Assembly (NCBI RefSeq): GCF_002261185.1
Contig: NZ_NEVQ01000001.1
Span: 124,001-188,000, forward strand
DNA: 64,000 nt
Source: Bordetella genomosp. 4
Lineage (GTDB): Bacteria > Pseudomonadota > Gammaproteobacteria > Burkholderiales > Burkholderiaceae_B
Reading direction: 5' to 3'
Below the pieces are notes generated by a model. It saw only the letters and a program-made list of their open reading frames with translations. It was not told where the DNA came from and ran no database searches. The position numbers were made by a program, and so were the translations under genes. Below, in pieces: positions 43,887 to 53,276 of this stretch. Position 1 is the first letter of the stretch; every line of letters starts with the position of its first letter.

Positions 43887-46496
43887 TCAGCCGCTGGTCT
43901 TGGTGGCGGCTTTCTTGGCTGCCGTTTTTTTGACCGCGGCCTTTTTGGGGGCGGCTTTTTTCGCTGCGGTTTTTGTTGCCGTTTTGCTCGCGGTCTTGCT
44001 GGCGGTTTTGCCCGCTGCCTTGGCCGGCGCGCGGCCCGGCTTGGCTGCACGGGGCTCGAATTCGAAGCCGGTTTTGCCGTCCGGTTGGCGGACGAGGAAA
44101 GCTTTGAATTTGCGATTCGTGCGGCTGGAGACAAATCCCTCGAGCAAATCGGTGCGGCCATCGGTCAGCAGCTTGTGCATTTGATCCCGTGAGATCTCTT
44201 GCTGCAAGATGATCTTGCCCGAGCGGAAATCGCAGGTCTTGTCCGGACCGACCGATTTTTCGCACACATAGCTTAGGCCATGTTCGAACACACGCGAGTT
44301 GCATTTAGGGCAGTTGCCGACCGGCGTATGGCCGGAAAAGTCGACGGCCTCGTTGTCTTCTTCGTCTTTTTGGCCGAAGTCGAATTCGAGCTTGTATTCG
44401 TCGCTGATGCGCAGAATGGCGGCAAAAGGCCGGCCCATTTTGCTGATGAAGCCTTGCAAGGGGCCGATCTCGCGCTTGGCGAGCAGCTCTTCGACTTCGG
44501 GCAGCTCAAAGGTGCGCCCGCCAGGGTGCTTGCCGATCGAGAAATCGCATTGGGTGCAAGCATAGCGGCGGTAGTTTTCCTTGACCACGCCGCCGCATCT
44601 CGGGCAGGGAGTCTGCAGCGTGGCATAGTCGCCAGGCACCGTATCGCGTTCATACTCTTTGGCGCGCTTGACGATGATCTGAGTCATCTGCGCGATCTCG
44701 CGCATAAAGGCCTCGCGGCCCAATCCGCCCTGCTCGATCTGCTTGAGCTTGTGTTCCCATTCGCCGGTGAGCTCTGGCGAGGTCAATTCCGTGACGTCCA
44801 ATCCGGACAGCAGCGTCATCAATTGGCGGGCCTTGGCGGTAGGCACCAGGTCGCGGCCTTCGCGGCGCAGATAGCCCTCGCCCAACAGGCCTTCGATGAT
44901 GCCTGCCCGGGTGGCCGGTGTGCCCAGCCCACGCTCGGACATCGCCTCGCGCAGTTCTTCGTCATCCACGAGTTTGCCCGCGCCTTCCATGGCAGACAGC
45001 AGTGTGGCTTCGTTGTAGCGGGCCGGCGGCTTGGTCGACAGGCCGATTGCCTCGACGTCCTCGGTGCGGACGGTTTCGTTGTCGGCCACGGGAACCAGGT
45101 TGGCGTCTTCGCCTTGGGCTTCTTTGCCATAGACGGTCAGCCAGCCCGGGGCGACCAGCACCTTGCCCTCGGTCTTGAAGCGATGGCCCTGGACTTCGGT
45201 GATGCGGGTGGTGACGCGGTATTCGGCTGCCGGGAAAAACACGGCCAGGAAGCGCTTGAGTACCAGGTCGTAGAGTTTGCCTTCGGCTTCGCTGAGATCA
45301 TGGGGAATCTGCAGCGTGGGGATGATGGCAAAGTGATCCGACACCTTTTTGTTGTCGAAGATCCGGCGATTGGGCTTGATCCAGTTTTGCGTGACCACGG
45401 TGTCGGCGTGGCGCGACAGCTGCCCCACGGCGTTGGAGCCGCCCTTGGCCAGCGCCTGCATGGTGTCGCGCACCGTGCCGAGATAGTCTTCGGGCAGATA
45501 GCGCGAATCGGTACGCGGGTAGGTCAAGGCCTTGTGGCGTTCGTACAGCGTCTGGGCCAGCGCCAGCGTGGTCTTGGCCGAGAAACCGAAACGGCCGTTG
45601 GCCTCACGCTGCAACGACGTCAGGTCGTACAGGGCTGGCGACATCTGGGTCGAGGGCTTGGATTCCTCGGTGACGCTGCCAGGCTGCTCGCGGCAAGCCG
45701 CTACGACGCTCTGGGCGGCGGCCTGTGACCAGAGGCGCGATTCGCGTTTTTCGGGGTCGCGCTCGTCTTTCTTGAAGTCCGGATCGATCCAGCGGCCCTG
45801 GTACAGGCCCGCGGCGGCGACAAAAGTGGCGTGGACTTCCCAGTAGTCGCGCGGCACGAAACTGCGGATCCGCTCCTCGCGCTCGGCGACGATAGCCAGC
45901 GTCGGGGTCTGGACACGGCCCACGGGGGTTTTGAAGAAGCCGCCGTCCTTGCTGTTGAAGGCCGTCATGGCGCGGGTGCCATTGATGCCCACCAGCCAGT
46001 CGGCCTCGGCGCGCGAGCGCGCGGCAGCCTCCAGCGGCTTGAGCTGGGCGTCGTCGCGCAGGTTCGAAAAGGCCTCGCGGATGGCGGCCTGAGTCATGGA
46101 CTGCAGCCAGAGCCGCTTAATGGGTTTTTTGACCCCTGCATACTGGATGATGTAGCGAAAGATCAGTTCGCCCTCACGCCCGGCGTCACAGGCGTTGATG
46201 AGGCTGTCCACGTCCTTGCGCTTGGCCAGCTTGACCAGCAGTTTGAGGCGTTCGGCCGATTTCTTGTCGGCAGGGCCGAGTTCGAATTCAGGCGGAATGA
46301 CGGGCAGGTGCGTGAAGCTCCACTTTCCCTTGACGGGATCATTGGGCGCGACCAAGCCCAGCAAATGTCCGATACTGGAAGCCAGTACGTAACGTTCGCT
46401 TTCAAAATAGTCACCCTCGCGCGCGAAGCCTCCGAGGGCGCGGGAAATATCAAGGGCGACCGAGGGTTTCTCGGCAATAATCAGCGTTTTGCTCAT
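43887..46496 (-). CDS. topB: DNA topoisomerase III
   Basis: This 869-residue type IA topoisomerase decatenates DNA. The N-terminal TOPRIM starts MSKTLIIAEKPSVALDI and includes DAGREGELIFRYIIQ. The catalytic tyrosine is Tyr326 in LTYPRTDSRYLPEDY. C-terminal four-Cys motifs (CPRCGG...CTQC and CPKCNS) suggest zinc-ribbon modules. The last 50-60 residues are an Ala/Lys-rich tail with repeated KKAA/KTAAKK units, resembling histone H1-like proteins, probably a nonspecific DNA-binding extension. It is divergent from the large fused membrane protein gene. Confidence 0.95.
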   Translation of the reverse strand: MSKTLIIAEKPSVALDISRALGGFAREGDYFESERYVLASSIGHLLGLVAPNDPVKGKWSFTHLPVIPPEFELGPADKKSAERLKLLVKLAKRKDVDSLINACDAGREGELIFRYIIQYAGVKKPIKRLWLQSMTQAAIREAFSNLRDDAQLKPLEAAARSRAEADWLVGINGTRAMTAFNSKDGGFFKTPVGRVQTPTLAIVAEREERIRSFVPRDYWEVHATFVAAAGLYQGRWIDPDFKKDERDPEKRESRLWSQAAAQSVVAACREQPGSVTEESKPSTQMSPALYDLTSLQREANGRFGFSAKTTLALAQTLYERHKALTYPRTDSRYLPEDYLGTVRDTMQALAKGGSNAVGQLSRHADTVVTQNWIKPNRRIFDNKKVSDHFAIIPTLQIPHDLSEAEGKLYDLVLKRFLAVFFPAAEYRVTTRITEVQGHRFKTEGKVLVAPGWLTVYGKEAQGEDANLVPVADNETVRTEDVEAIGLSTKPPARYNEATLLSAMEGAGKLVDDEELREAMSERGLGTPATRAGIIEGLLGEGYLRREGRDLVPTAKARQLMTLLSGLDVTELTSPELTGEWEHKLKQIEQGGLGREAFMREIAQMTQIIVKRAKEYERDTVPGDYATLQTPCPRCGGVVKENYRRYACTQCDFSIGKHPGGRTFELPEVEELLAKREIGPLQGFISKMGRPFAAILRISDEYKLEFDFGQKDEEDNEAVDFSGHTPVGNCPKCNSRVFEHGLSYVCEKSVGPDKTCDFRSGKIILQQEISRDQMHKLLTDGRTDLLEGFVSSRTNRKFKAFLVRQPDGKTGFEFEPRAAKPGRAPAKAAGKTASKTASKTATKTAAKKAAPKKAAVKKTAAKKAATKTSG

Positions 46497-46558
46497 GGGT
46501 ATCCATTGGCGGTAGACCCGCCGGTGTAGCGCGGATAATACGAGGGGAGATTCGCCGC

Positions 46559-49396
46559 ATGCAAGTCAAGCCGGAAATTAAGGTGGGATCAGAATTGCAC
46601 GCTTGGCGCCAATTTTTGTCTCGCGGCACCCTGTGGCTGGGCATTTGGCTGCTCGGGAGTGCGGTAATTTGCGGGGTGGCGGCGAATTGGGAGGCGCTCT
46701 CGAAAACCCAGCGTTTCGCTGGGGCGCAGGTCTTGTTGGCCGTCTGTGTGGTGGCGGCCGCCTGGTTGGGCTGGCGGCTGCGTGCGGCTGACGGCGCCCG
46801 CCGATACGGGCCCGAGGCCCTGCTGGCGCTCGCGGGGTTGCTGCTGGGAGCGCTTTTGGCCTTGCTGGGGCAGACGTATCAGACGGGGGCCGATACCTGG
46901 GAGCTTTTCGCCTGGTGGGGGGTATTGCTGCTGCCCTGGGCGCTGGTGGCCATGAGTCAGGCAGTTTGGCTGCTGTGGCTGGTGGTCGTCAATGTTGCCA
47001 TGGTGCTCTACGTGCAAGAGGGCAGCATGTTTCTGTGGATTCTGGTGCCTACCCAGCAGATGTTGGCCGTGGCGGTAGTGAATCTGCTGTTCCTGGCCGG
47101 CTGGGAGGCCGCCAGCTGGCGCTGGCGCGCCAGTACGGTACTGGGGCCCAGGGTACTCGTGGCATGGATTCTCGGCCTGCTGGGGATCGCGACGTTTTTT
47201 GATTACGCTCCTCTGTTCGGGCTCGGGTCCAGTGCGGGGTTGCTCTGGATCCTGACGACGCTGGGGCTCGGCTACTACTATCAACATGTGCGCCGTGACC
47301 TGGTCATTCTGGCTTTGCTGGCAGCGGGCGTTATCGGGATGTCGCTACGGGTCGTCGGCGAGTTGCTGGTGGAAGTCGCCAATGATTTCTGGGCCGCATT
47401 GCCCCTGGCGGCCCTGCTGATAGGCGAGGCCGTGATTGCGGCCGGGTGGTTGCGTCGTCTGGCGGCACGGCCGGCGCCGGTGTGGCCGCCGGCGAGAGCA
47501 GCGGTTAGCGATGCGGCGTCACAGGGGCAGACGGTGGCAGCAGCAAGTCATCTGCAAAGCGGATCGGCGGAGGACGCCACGTCGAGGGCGGGGACACCAG
47601 GGTCTGACAGCGCACGTCATGATGCCGGCGCGGCAGCGGGTGATGTGCGCGCGGCCAGTATCAAGGGTGAGCGAGAGGCAGGTATTCAGCACCAGGCGAA
47701 TCCTCCCTGGTATGTGCAGGGGCTGTTGGCCTTGAGCGCATGGCTGGCGACGCTGTTGCTGCTGTTGTTTTTGGTGGCCTCCGAGCTGATTGATTCGGGA
47801 ACAGGAGCGAAGATTACCGGGGTGGCGCTGTGCGCGCTCGCTGTCGGCGGGCTGCGTGTGTCGGCGGGGCTGTTCTGGCGGCAATGCTTGACGGCGATGG
47901 GATTTGCGGGCCAGTTGCTGGTGCTGTTCGGCCTGCTCTACCCCGATTCGTCGGCCTATTTCGAGTCCGGCATGTGGTTCTATGTTCTTGTGCTGGGGGC
48001 TGTGGTGTATGCGCTGGGCGCCGAGACGCTGTTGCGTTTCCTGAGCGCGGGCATGATGGCCACGGCGCTGGCAGGATTGATTGTGCAGTATCTCGTGCCC
48101 GGCTTTTTGCAGTCTGACCGGATGTGGGATTGGCTGGACTACGAGGCCATCGGCGCGACGAGGGTGTGGCTGCCCGTGGCAGTGGCGGGCGCGTGGACGG
48201 CGGCGATTGCGTTTTACCTGGGCTATGCCCCTGCGCTGGGCCTGTTTCGCGCACGGCGGGGCGCGATGCCGGAACCGATTGATAGCCCACAAGGCAGACC
48301 TGCTGTTCGTGACGCCGTGCCCGGTGCGGATAGCACGCCTTGTAATGCACTGGTGCACGGCAGGTTCGAGGCCTTGAAACCGTTGGCCTGGGCGTTCGCC
48401 TTGGCAGTGCAGACCATGGTGTGGCTGGCGGCCGGCGTGTCGCTGATGCGATGGCCGGCCTTGTGGCGTGCAGATGCGTTGGTGGCGCTGATCATGGTCC
48501 TGGGAGTGCTGCTGCCCGTAGCATGCGCATGGGCCGTGCTGTGGCCACGCCGTCACGTCCTGACCTCGGGTGTCGTATGGGGTGTGCCGTTGGGGCTGTT
48601 GGCGTTGGCGCTGTTTTGGTTGCCCAGCCCCGGTGTGGCGTTCGCGTTGGCCTGGATGCTGCTGGGTTTCGGGTTGCGCGAGCTGCGCTTGACGATGGTG
48701 GGCGGGCTCAGCTTGCTGGTGTATCTGCTGGTGTACTACTACCAATTGGAAATCCCGCTGCTGGACAAGGCATTCTGGCTGGGCGGCGCCGCATTGCTGT
48801 TGTTCGCCCTGCGAGCGCTGGTGTATCTGGTGCCCCGCTGGATGAAGACAATCGAATTGCCTGCGGTGACGCGCCCTGCCCCTGTGACATCGGCGTTGCG
48901 CTGGCGCACTGCAGTGGTGTTGGGCGGGCTGATACTGGTGCTGGCGGTGGTCAACCACACGATCTGGCAACGGGAGACCTTGCTCGCCCAGGGGCGGGTT
49001 GTCGTGCTTCAGTTGGCGCCGGTCGATCCGCGTTCGTTGATGCAGGGCGACTACATGGCGCTCAATTTTGCGGTGAGCGATCACTTGAGGCCGGGTTTCG
49101 ATCCCGACGAGGCTGCCAAACAGCCCGCCGACGGCTATGTGGTGTTAGTACCGGACGGAAATGGCGTGGCGCAATGGGTACGGACTCAAGCCGGCGCGCA
49201 ACCTGTGACGGGTAACGAAATTGCATTGCGCTATCGCATCCGTGATCGCGACGTGCGTATTGTCACGAACGCGTATTTCTTTCCGGAAGGCCAGGCCGAG
49301 CGCTATGCACAGGCGCGTTATGGCGAAATACGAGTGGGGGATGACGGTACGGGACTGCTGGTGCGTATGCTGGGAGAAAATCGTCAGCCGCTATAA
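46559..49396 (+). CDS. Large fused membrane protein (DUF2157 + DUF4401 + GDYXXLXY domains)
   Basis: This 945-residue protein has about twenty predicted membrane helices. The N-terminal part (about 1-305) resembles DUF2157 ([16 protein letters not shown]). A hydrophilic, low-complexity linker of about 75 residues follows (about 305-381, rich in Ala, Gly, Ser, Asp and Arg). A second membrane region resembles DUF4401 (about 381-800). The C-terminal soluble domain carries [13 protein letters not shown] near residue 828, the defining GDYXXLXY motif. These domains are commonly separate adjacent genes. Function is unknown; an envelope or stress role has been suggested only by context in other bacteria. 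Its end overlaps the convergent gluQ gene by 6 bp. Confidence 0.85.
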   Translation: MQVKPEIKVGSELHAWRQFLSRGTLWLGIWLLGSAVICGVAANWEALSKTQRFAGAQVLLAVCVVAAAWLGWRLRAADGARRYGPEALLALAGLLLGALLALLGQTYQTGADTWELFAWWGVLLLPWALVAMSQAVWLLWLVVVNVAMVLYVQEGSMFLWILVPTQQMLAVAVVNLLFLAGWEAASWRWRASTVLGPRVLVAWILGLLGIATFFDYAPLFGLGSSAGLLWILTTLGLGYYYQHVRRDLVILALLAAGVIGMSLRVVGELLVEVANDFWAALPLAALLIGEAVIAAGWLRRLAARPAPVWPPARAAVSDAASQGQTVAAASHLQSGSAEDATSRAGTPGSDSARHDAGAAAGDVRAASIKGEREAGIQHQANPPWYVQGLLALSAWLATLLLLLFLVASELIDSGTGAKITGVALCALAVGGLRVSAGLFWRQCLTAMGFAGQLLVLFGLLYPDSSAYFESGMWFYVLVLGAVVYALGAETLLRFLSAGMMATALAGLIVQYLVPGFLQSDRMWDWLDYEAIGATRVWLPVAVAGAWTAAIAFYLGYAPALGLFRARRGAMPEPIDSPQGRPAVRDAVPGADSTPCNALVHGRFEALKPLAWAFALAVQTMVWLAAGVSLMRWPALWRADALVALIMVLGVLLPVACAWAVLWPRRHVLTSGVVWGVPLGLLALALFWLPSPGVAFALAWMLLGFGLRELRLTMVGGLSLLVYLLVYYYQLEIPLLDKAFWLGGAALLLFALRALVYLVPRWMKTIELPAVTRPAPVTSALRWRTAVVLGGLILVLAVVNHTIWQRETLLAQGRVVVLQLAPVDPRSLMQGDYMALNFAVSDHLRPGFDPDEAAKQPADGYVVLVPDGNGVAQWVRTQAGAQPVTGNEIALRYRIRDRDVRIVTNAYFFPEGQAERYAQARYGEIRVGDDGTGLLVRMLGENRQPL

Positions 49397-50266
49397 CGGA
49401 AAGCGCCGGCCCCATTGCGGGATCGCCTGGGCAAGAAAGATTTCCGGTGTGCCTGCAGCGATGGGCGCAAAGCCCAGCGCCTGCCAGGCCTGCGCCAGCA
49501 TCGTCAGGGGCCGGGTGATATCCAGCGGCGCCGCGCCATTTTGCTTGGACAATTTCAGGCCGCTGTCGGGGTCGGTGATCAACGGCACATGCATGACACG
49601 CGGAGGTTCGGCGCCCAACAGGCGGGCCAGGATGCGTTGGCGGGCGGTGGAACTGAGCAGGTCCGCGCCGCGCACGATATCGGTGACGCCCTGCTCTGCA
49701 TCGTCCACGACGACTGCCAGTTGATACGCCCACAGCCCGTCTGCACGGCGTAGGACGAAATCGCCCACTGCTTGTGCAACATTTTGCTGCTGGGGGCCCA
49801 GCCAGCGGTCGATAAAGGTTTCGGTGCCGTCGGGCACGCGTAATCGCCAGGCACGCGCCTGGCGGCCTGGCGGCAGGCCGTGACGGCAGGTTCCGGGATA
49901 AGGACGCTCACCGTCCAGTGCAGGCAAGGTTCCTCGCAGCGCCGAGTCCACGATTTCCCGGCGCGTGCAGCCGCAACCGTAGACCAGTCCACGCGCCGCC
50001 AGCGCATCAAAGGCCTGTTGATAAGTGCTGTTGCGTTGAGATTGCCACAGGATATCCCCATCCCAATGCAGGCCCATGGCGCGCAGTTGGCTCATGATGG
50101 TCTCTGCGGCGCCGGGGACGGTGCGAGGCGTGTCGACGTCTTCGATGCGCAGCAGCCAGCGCCCGCCTTGGGCGCGCGCATCCAGCCAGCTGGCCAAGGC
50201 GGCAACGAGCGAGCCCAGGTGCAGGGGCCCGCTGGGACTGGGGGCAAAGCGGCCGACGTAGTGCAC
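49391..50266 (-). CDS. gluQ: Glutamyl-Q tRNA(Asp) synthetase
   Basis: This 291-residue truncated GluRS paralogue attaches glutamate to queuosine of tRNA-Asp. The class I signatures are [11 protein letters not shown] (HIGH-like) and LKLSKQNGA (KMSKS-like); the zinc site is CGCTRRE with YPGTC. The anticodon-binding domain of true GluRS is absent, as expected for the GluQRS (YadB) group. Start is GTG 50266. Smg begins upstream, 3 bp away on the same strand, so the two are probably co-transcribed. Confidence 0.94.
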   Translation of the reverse strand: MHYVGRFAPSPSGPLHLGSLVAALASWLDARAQGGRWLLRIEDVDTPRTVPGAAETIMSQLRAMGLHWDGDILWQSQRNSTYQQAFDALAARGLVYGCGCTRREIVDSALRGTLPALDGERPYPGTCRHGLPPGRQARAWRLRVPDGTETFIDRWLGPQQQNVAQAVGDFVLRRADGLWAYQLAVVVDDAEQGVTDIVRGADLLSSTARQRILARLLGAEPPRVMHVPLITDPDSGLKLSKQNGAAPLDITRPLTMLAQAWQALGFAPIAAGTPEIFLAQAIPQWGRRFPL

Positions 50267-50269
50267 GGC

Positions 50270-50728
50270 TCAGTGGAGCCGGCGTGCACCGTCGTCGTCG
50301 AGCAGCTCTTCCAGGACCAGGTTGTCGATGTCGGCTTCCTGGCTCCAGAGCACCATCAGCGCGATGATTTTGATCTTGGCCAAGGGTACCGGGGTTTCGG
50401 GGGCCGCCAGTGCACGGTCGATGACGATTTCGCGCAAGGGGGCGGGCAGAACGCCGGCGGATTCGAGAAAGGCGATGAAGCCGATGGACTCGGACCCCAG
50501 TTGCCGGTATTCGGAATCAGCGTAGATGCGCGTGCCGGTGCTGGGCACCTGGGCCAGATCAACGCAGCGTTCGGTGGTTTCGGCCAGACCGTATAGCCAA
50601 CCCAGGGCGTCGTCTATGTCGTCGTGCTCGAAGCCGGCCGCGGCGAGGCGTTTGGCCAGGATGTCAGCCGCGGGACAGGCTTGCGGCGTGTAGTAGTTTT
50701 CGAACAAATAAACGAGGATATCGAACAT
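50270..50728 (-). CDS. smg: Smg family protein (DUF494)
   Basis: This 152-residue protein starts at ATG 50728 with MFDILVYLFENYYTPQ, the characteristic Smg start, and ends in the conserved acidic WSQEADIDNLVLEELLDD. Smg is a conserved gammaproteobacterial and betaproteobacterial protein, often near dprA and topA; its biochemical role is not established. The open frame extends upstream past 51000 but through an inverted-repeat element, so that extension is rejected. It lies immediately upstream of gluQ on the same strand. Confidence 0.93.
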   Translation of the reverse strand: MFDILVYLFENYYTPQACPAADILAKRLAAAGFEHDDIDDALGWLYGLAETTERCVDLAQVPSTGTRIYADSEYRQLGSESIGFIAFLESAGVLPAPLREIVIDRALAAPETPVPLAKIKIIALMVLWSQEADIDNLVLEELLDDDGARRLH

Positions 50729-51164
50729 ATGGCGCAAAGTAGTGCCTGTTTGCCCAGTCGGCCCGCATATCGGCAAACCAGCAAACATGAATTTAAATGT
50801 ACGCTGAATTGTCATCGGGGGCAACTTGGGGGGCTGCTGGCCAGGGCTGTCGTCCGGGGGCGTTTCTTTATTGCCACGGTAGTCGCTAAGGCAGAGGATT
50901 AGATATCGCTCCCGGTGGAGTTCTTTAGGCGCCGGGGTCCGTTGTGTAAAGGCCGCACCGGCCCTATCACGCGGGCTCGGCCCCATCCCCAGGGGGCCTC
51001 GGTCCCTGCGGGACTGCCCCGCGCTCAACGGGCCGGTGCGGCCTTTACACAACGGACCCCGGCTCGCAACGATTGCTTGCTACGGTTGGTCGGACCGGCG
51101 GCGATTGTTCGTGCCGGGATCTTGCGTTGCGAGCGATGAGTGTTGTGAGGGATAGTGGCCCGGT
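50729..51164. other. Intergenic region between the TRAP permease and smg genes
   Basis: This 436-bp region has no credible gene. It contains the long inverted-repeat element B at 50931-51063 and a flanking 10-bp inverted repeat GCTCGCAACG/CGTTGCGAGC (51062-51071 with 51125-51134). The 200 bp next to smg include an A/T-rich patch at about 50785-50815 that may be its promoter; no hexamers could be assigned confidently. Confidence 0.8.
50931..51063. repeat. Structured intergenic element B (long inverted repeat with branched core)
   Basis: Perfect 34-bp arms at 50931-50964 and 51030-51063 enclose 65 bp. Nested stems are CGCGGG/CCCGCG (50970-50975 with 51018-51023), GGCCCC/GGGGCC (50979-50984 with 50993-50998) and GTCCC/GGGAC (51002-51006 with 51010-51014). 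The same topology occurs in the element at 38088-38219, including a shared CTCGGCCC and GGCCTCGG core. It lies in the 3' region of the TRAP permease gene. Confidence 0.85.
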
Positions 51165-53198
51165 CTACGTTGCGGGGAGCGCCTTATCTGTTTTTTCGGC
51201 CTTTAGCTGCGCCAGTTGGCGGATGAATACGGGGATGCAGACGGCCAAGCCCACAATGCCGCTGGTGAAGCCCGGAATGATGGTCAGCAGTGCACCGATG
51301 GTGCATAGCCACCGTTCCCATGATTTCATGCCGACCAGCATGTAGCGCGAAAAGGCGGCGGACAGCAATACCAGGCCGATCATGCAGCCTATCAACGTTT
51401 CGAGGAAGGCAAACCACGTGAAACCCTGCACCGAGATCAGCAGCGACGGTGAAAAGACGAATACAAAGGGCACGATCAGTTTGGTAATGCCCAGCCTGAA
51501 GGCGGTGACGCTGGTTCGCAATGGATCGCTGCCCGCCATGCCCGCCGCGGCATAGGCGGCGAGTGCGACAGGTGGAGTGATGTCTGCCAGGATGCCGAAA
51601 TAGAACACGAAAAAGTGCGCGGCAATCGGTTGAACGCCCAGTTGCACCAGGATGGGTGCGGCGATGGCGACCATGATGAGATAGTTGGCGGTGGTGGGCA
51701 CACCGCAGCCCATCAGCACGCACACGATGCCGGTCATGACCAAGGCGGCCATCAAGGTCAAGGTCTGCGTGGATGCCAGGAATTCCGGAATGACGGCATG
51801 CAGACCGCCCGAGATGAACTGGGCTGCCGAGATCACGATGTATGACACCTTGAAGCCCACGCCCGTCAGGGTGACGACGCCGATGACCAGGCCCACTGTG
51901 CCGGCGGCTGCACCGACGGCCAAGGCGTATTTGGCGCCAGTTTCGAAGGAGTCGTACAAGTCCCGCCATTTCAGGCGTTGGAGCGGATTGAGCAAGCCTA
52001 CCAGGATACAACCGGTGATGCCGGCGAACGCAGCCAGATACGGGGTGCGGCCGCTGGCCAATACAGCGATCAGGGCGATGAGTGGCAGCAAGGTTGGCCA
52101 ACGGCGTTTGAACGATTCACGCAGATTGGGCATTTCGTCTTCGCGCAAGCCACGCAGTCCTTCGCGCTTCGCCTCGAAGTGCACCTGCATGAACATGCCA
52201 AAGAAATACAGGAAGGCCGGGCAGATACCGGCCATGATGATCTGTTGGTATGGAATGTCCAGGAACTCGATCATCAGGAAAGCCGCGGCTCCCATGATGG
52301 GTGGCGTGATCTGGCCGCCGGTGCTGGACGCGGCTTCGACGCCTGCAGCGAAGTGGCGCGGGTAGCCGATACGGATCATGGCCGGGATGGTGAGTGATCC
52401 CACCGTGACGGCATTGGCGACAGACGAGCCTGACAGCATGCCGAACATGGCCGAGCCAAAGACGGAAACTTTGGCAGGACCTCCGGCATAACGGCCCGCG
52501 ATGGCGGAAGCGACGTCCAGAAATAATTGCCCCAGGCCGATACGGCTGGCCAGCACGCCGAACAGCACGAAGTGAAAAACGTAGGTAGCGACCACGCCAA
52601 CGGCCACACCATAAATGCCCTGGCTGGTCAGGTACATGTGGTTGACGATTTGCGGCCACGTATTGCCGGCATGCTTGAGCAGTCCAGGAAACCAGGGCCC
52701 GAATGCAGCGTAGGCGAGAAACACCAGCGCGATGATGGGCAAGGGCCAGCCCATGGCGCGGCGCGTGCCCTCCAGCAGGCCGACGATCAAAACCGAACCC
52801 ATGAATACATCCATCGGCAGCGGGTTGCCGACACGGAACGCGAGGTCCTCGAAGATGTACGGGATATACAACACGCTGAAGGCCAGCACGATGGCGATGA
52901 TCCAGTCGTACAACGGCACGCCGCCCGGCGATAGCAGCGTCGAGCGGGGCTCGCGCTGATAATGCGATTTGCTGAAACCGAACACCAGAAAAATCAGGCT
53001 CAGTACAAAGGCCAGATGCACACCCCGGTGCGTGGCCTCGCGCAACAGGCCAAATCCGGCTGTGTAATAGTGAAATATCGACAGCGATACGAGCAGGACC
53101 GACACGATCGCAGTGGCGGTTTTGGCCAAGGGCCGGAAGCGGATTTCGGAATCGAATTTTTCCGCGAGTTGCTGGGTTTTATCGTGATCGATTTCCAT
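51165..53198 (-). CDS. TRAP transporter fused permease (DctQM-type, TAXI-TRAP system)
   Basis: This 677-residue inner-membrane protein combines the small and large TRAP membrane subunits, with about 16 or more helices. The conserved DctM-like segments FGSAMFGMLSGSSVANAVTV and SSTGGQITPPIMGAAAFLMI match fused 4TM/12TM permeases paired with TAXI receptors. ATG 53198 (MEIDHDKTQQ) is chosen; TTG 53213 is an alternative. It imports a small organic acid or similar anion using a sodium or proton gradient, with the receptor encoded 78 bp upstream. Confidence 0.93.
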   Translation of the reverse strand: MEIDHDKTQQLAEKFDSEIRFRPLAKTATAIVSVLLVSLSIFHYYTAGFGLLREATHRGVHLAFVLSLIFLVFGFSKSHYQREPRSTLLSPGGVPLYDWIIAIVLAFSVLYIPYIFEDLAFRVGNPLPMDVFMGSVLIVGLLEGTRRAMGWPLPIIALVFLAYAAFGPWFPGLLKHAGNTWPQIVNHMYLTSQGIYGVAVGVVATYVFHFVLFGVLASRIGLGQLFLDVASAIAGRYAGGPAKVSVFGSAMFGMLSGSSVANAVTVGSLTIPAMIRIGYPRHFAAGVEAASSTGGQITPPIMGAAAFLMIEFLDIPYQQIIMAGICPAFLYFFGMFMQVHFEAKREGLRGLREDEMPNLRESFKRRWPTLLPLIALIAVLASGRTPYLAAFAGITGCILVGLLNPLQRLKWRDLYDSFETGAKYALAVGAAAGTVGLVIGVVTLTGVGFKVSYIVISAAQFISGGLHAVIPEFLASTQTLTLMAALVMTGIVCVLMGCGVPTTANYLIMVAIAAPILVQLGVQPIAAHFFVFYFGILADITPPVALAAYAAAGMAGSDPLRTSVTAFRLGITKLIVPFVFVFSPSLLISVQGFTWFAFLETLIGCMIGLVLLSAAFSRYMLVGMKSWERWLCTIGALLTIIPGFTSGIVGLAVCIPVFIRQLAQLKAEKTDKALPAT

Positions 53199-53276
53199 CG
53201 CCAGGCCTATCAAAAGAAACGCAGCGCGCCGGAGGGCGTCCCGGCGCGCTGAGAGAGATACTGCAAGCGGTACGGC

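Noticed and set aside
47519-49084. Long 521-codon antisense open frame
   Set aside because: It is opposite the fused membrane protein in high-GC sequence; its product is His/Gln/Arg-rich low-complexity with no domain, as expected from codon bias of the true gene.
50729-51052. Upstream extension of smg
   Set aside because: It would translate element B and shows no similarity; the conserved Smg start is at 50728.
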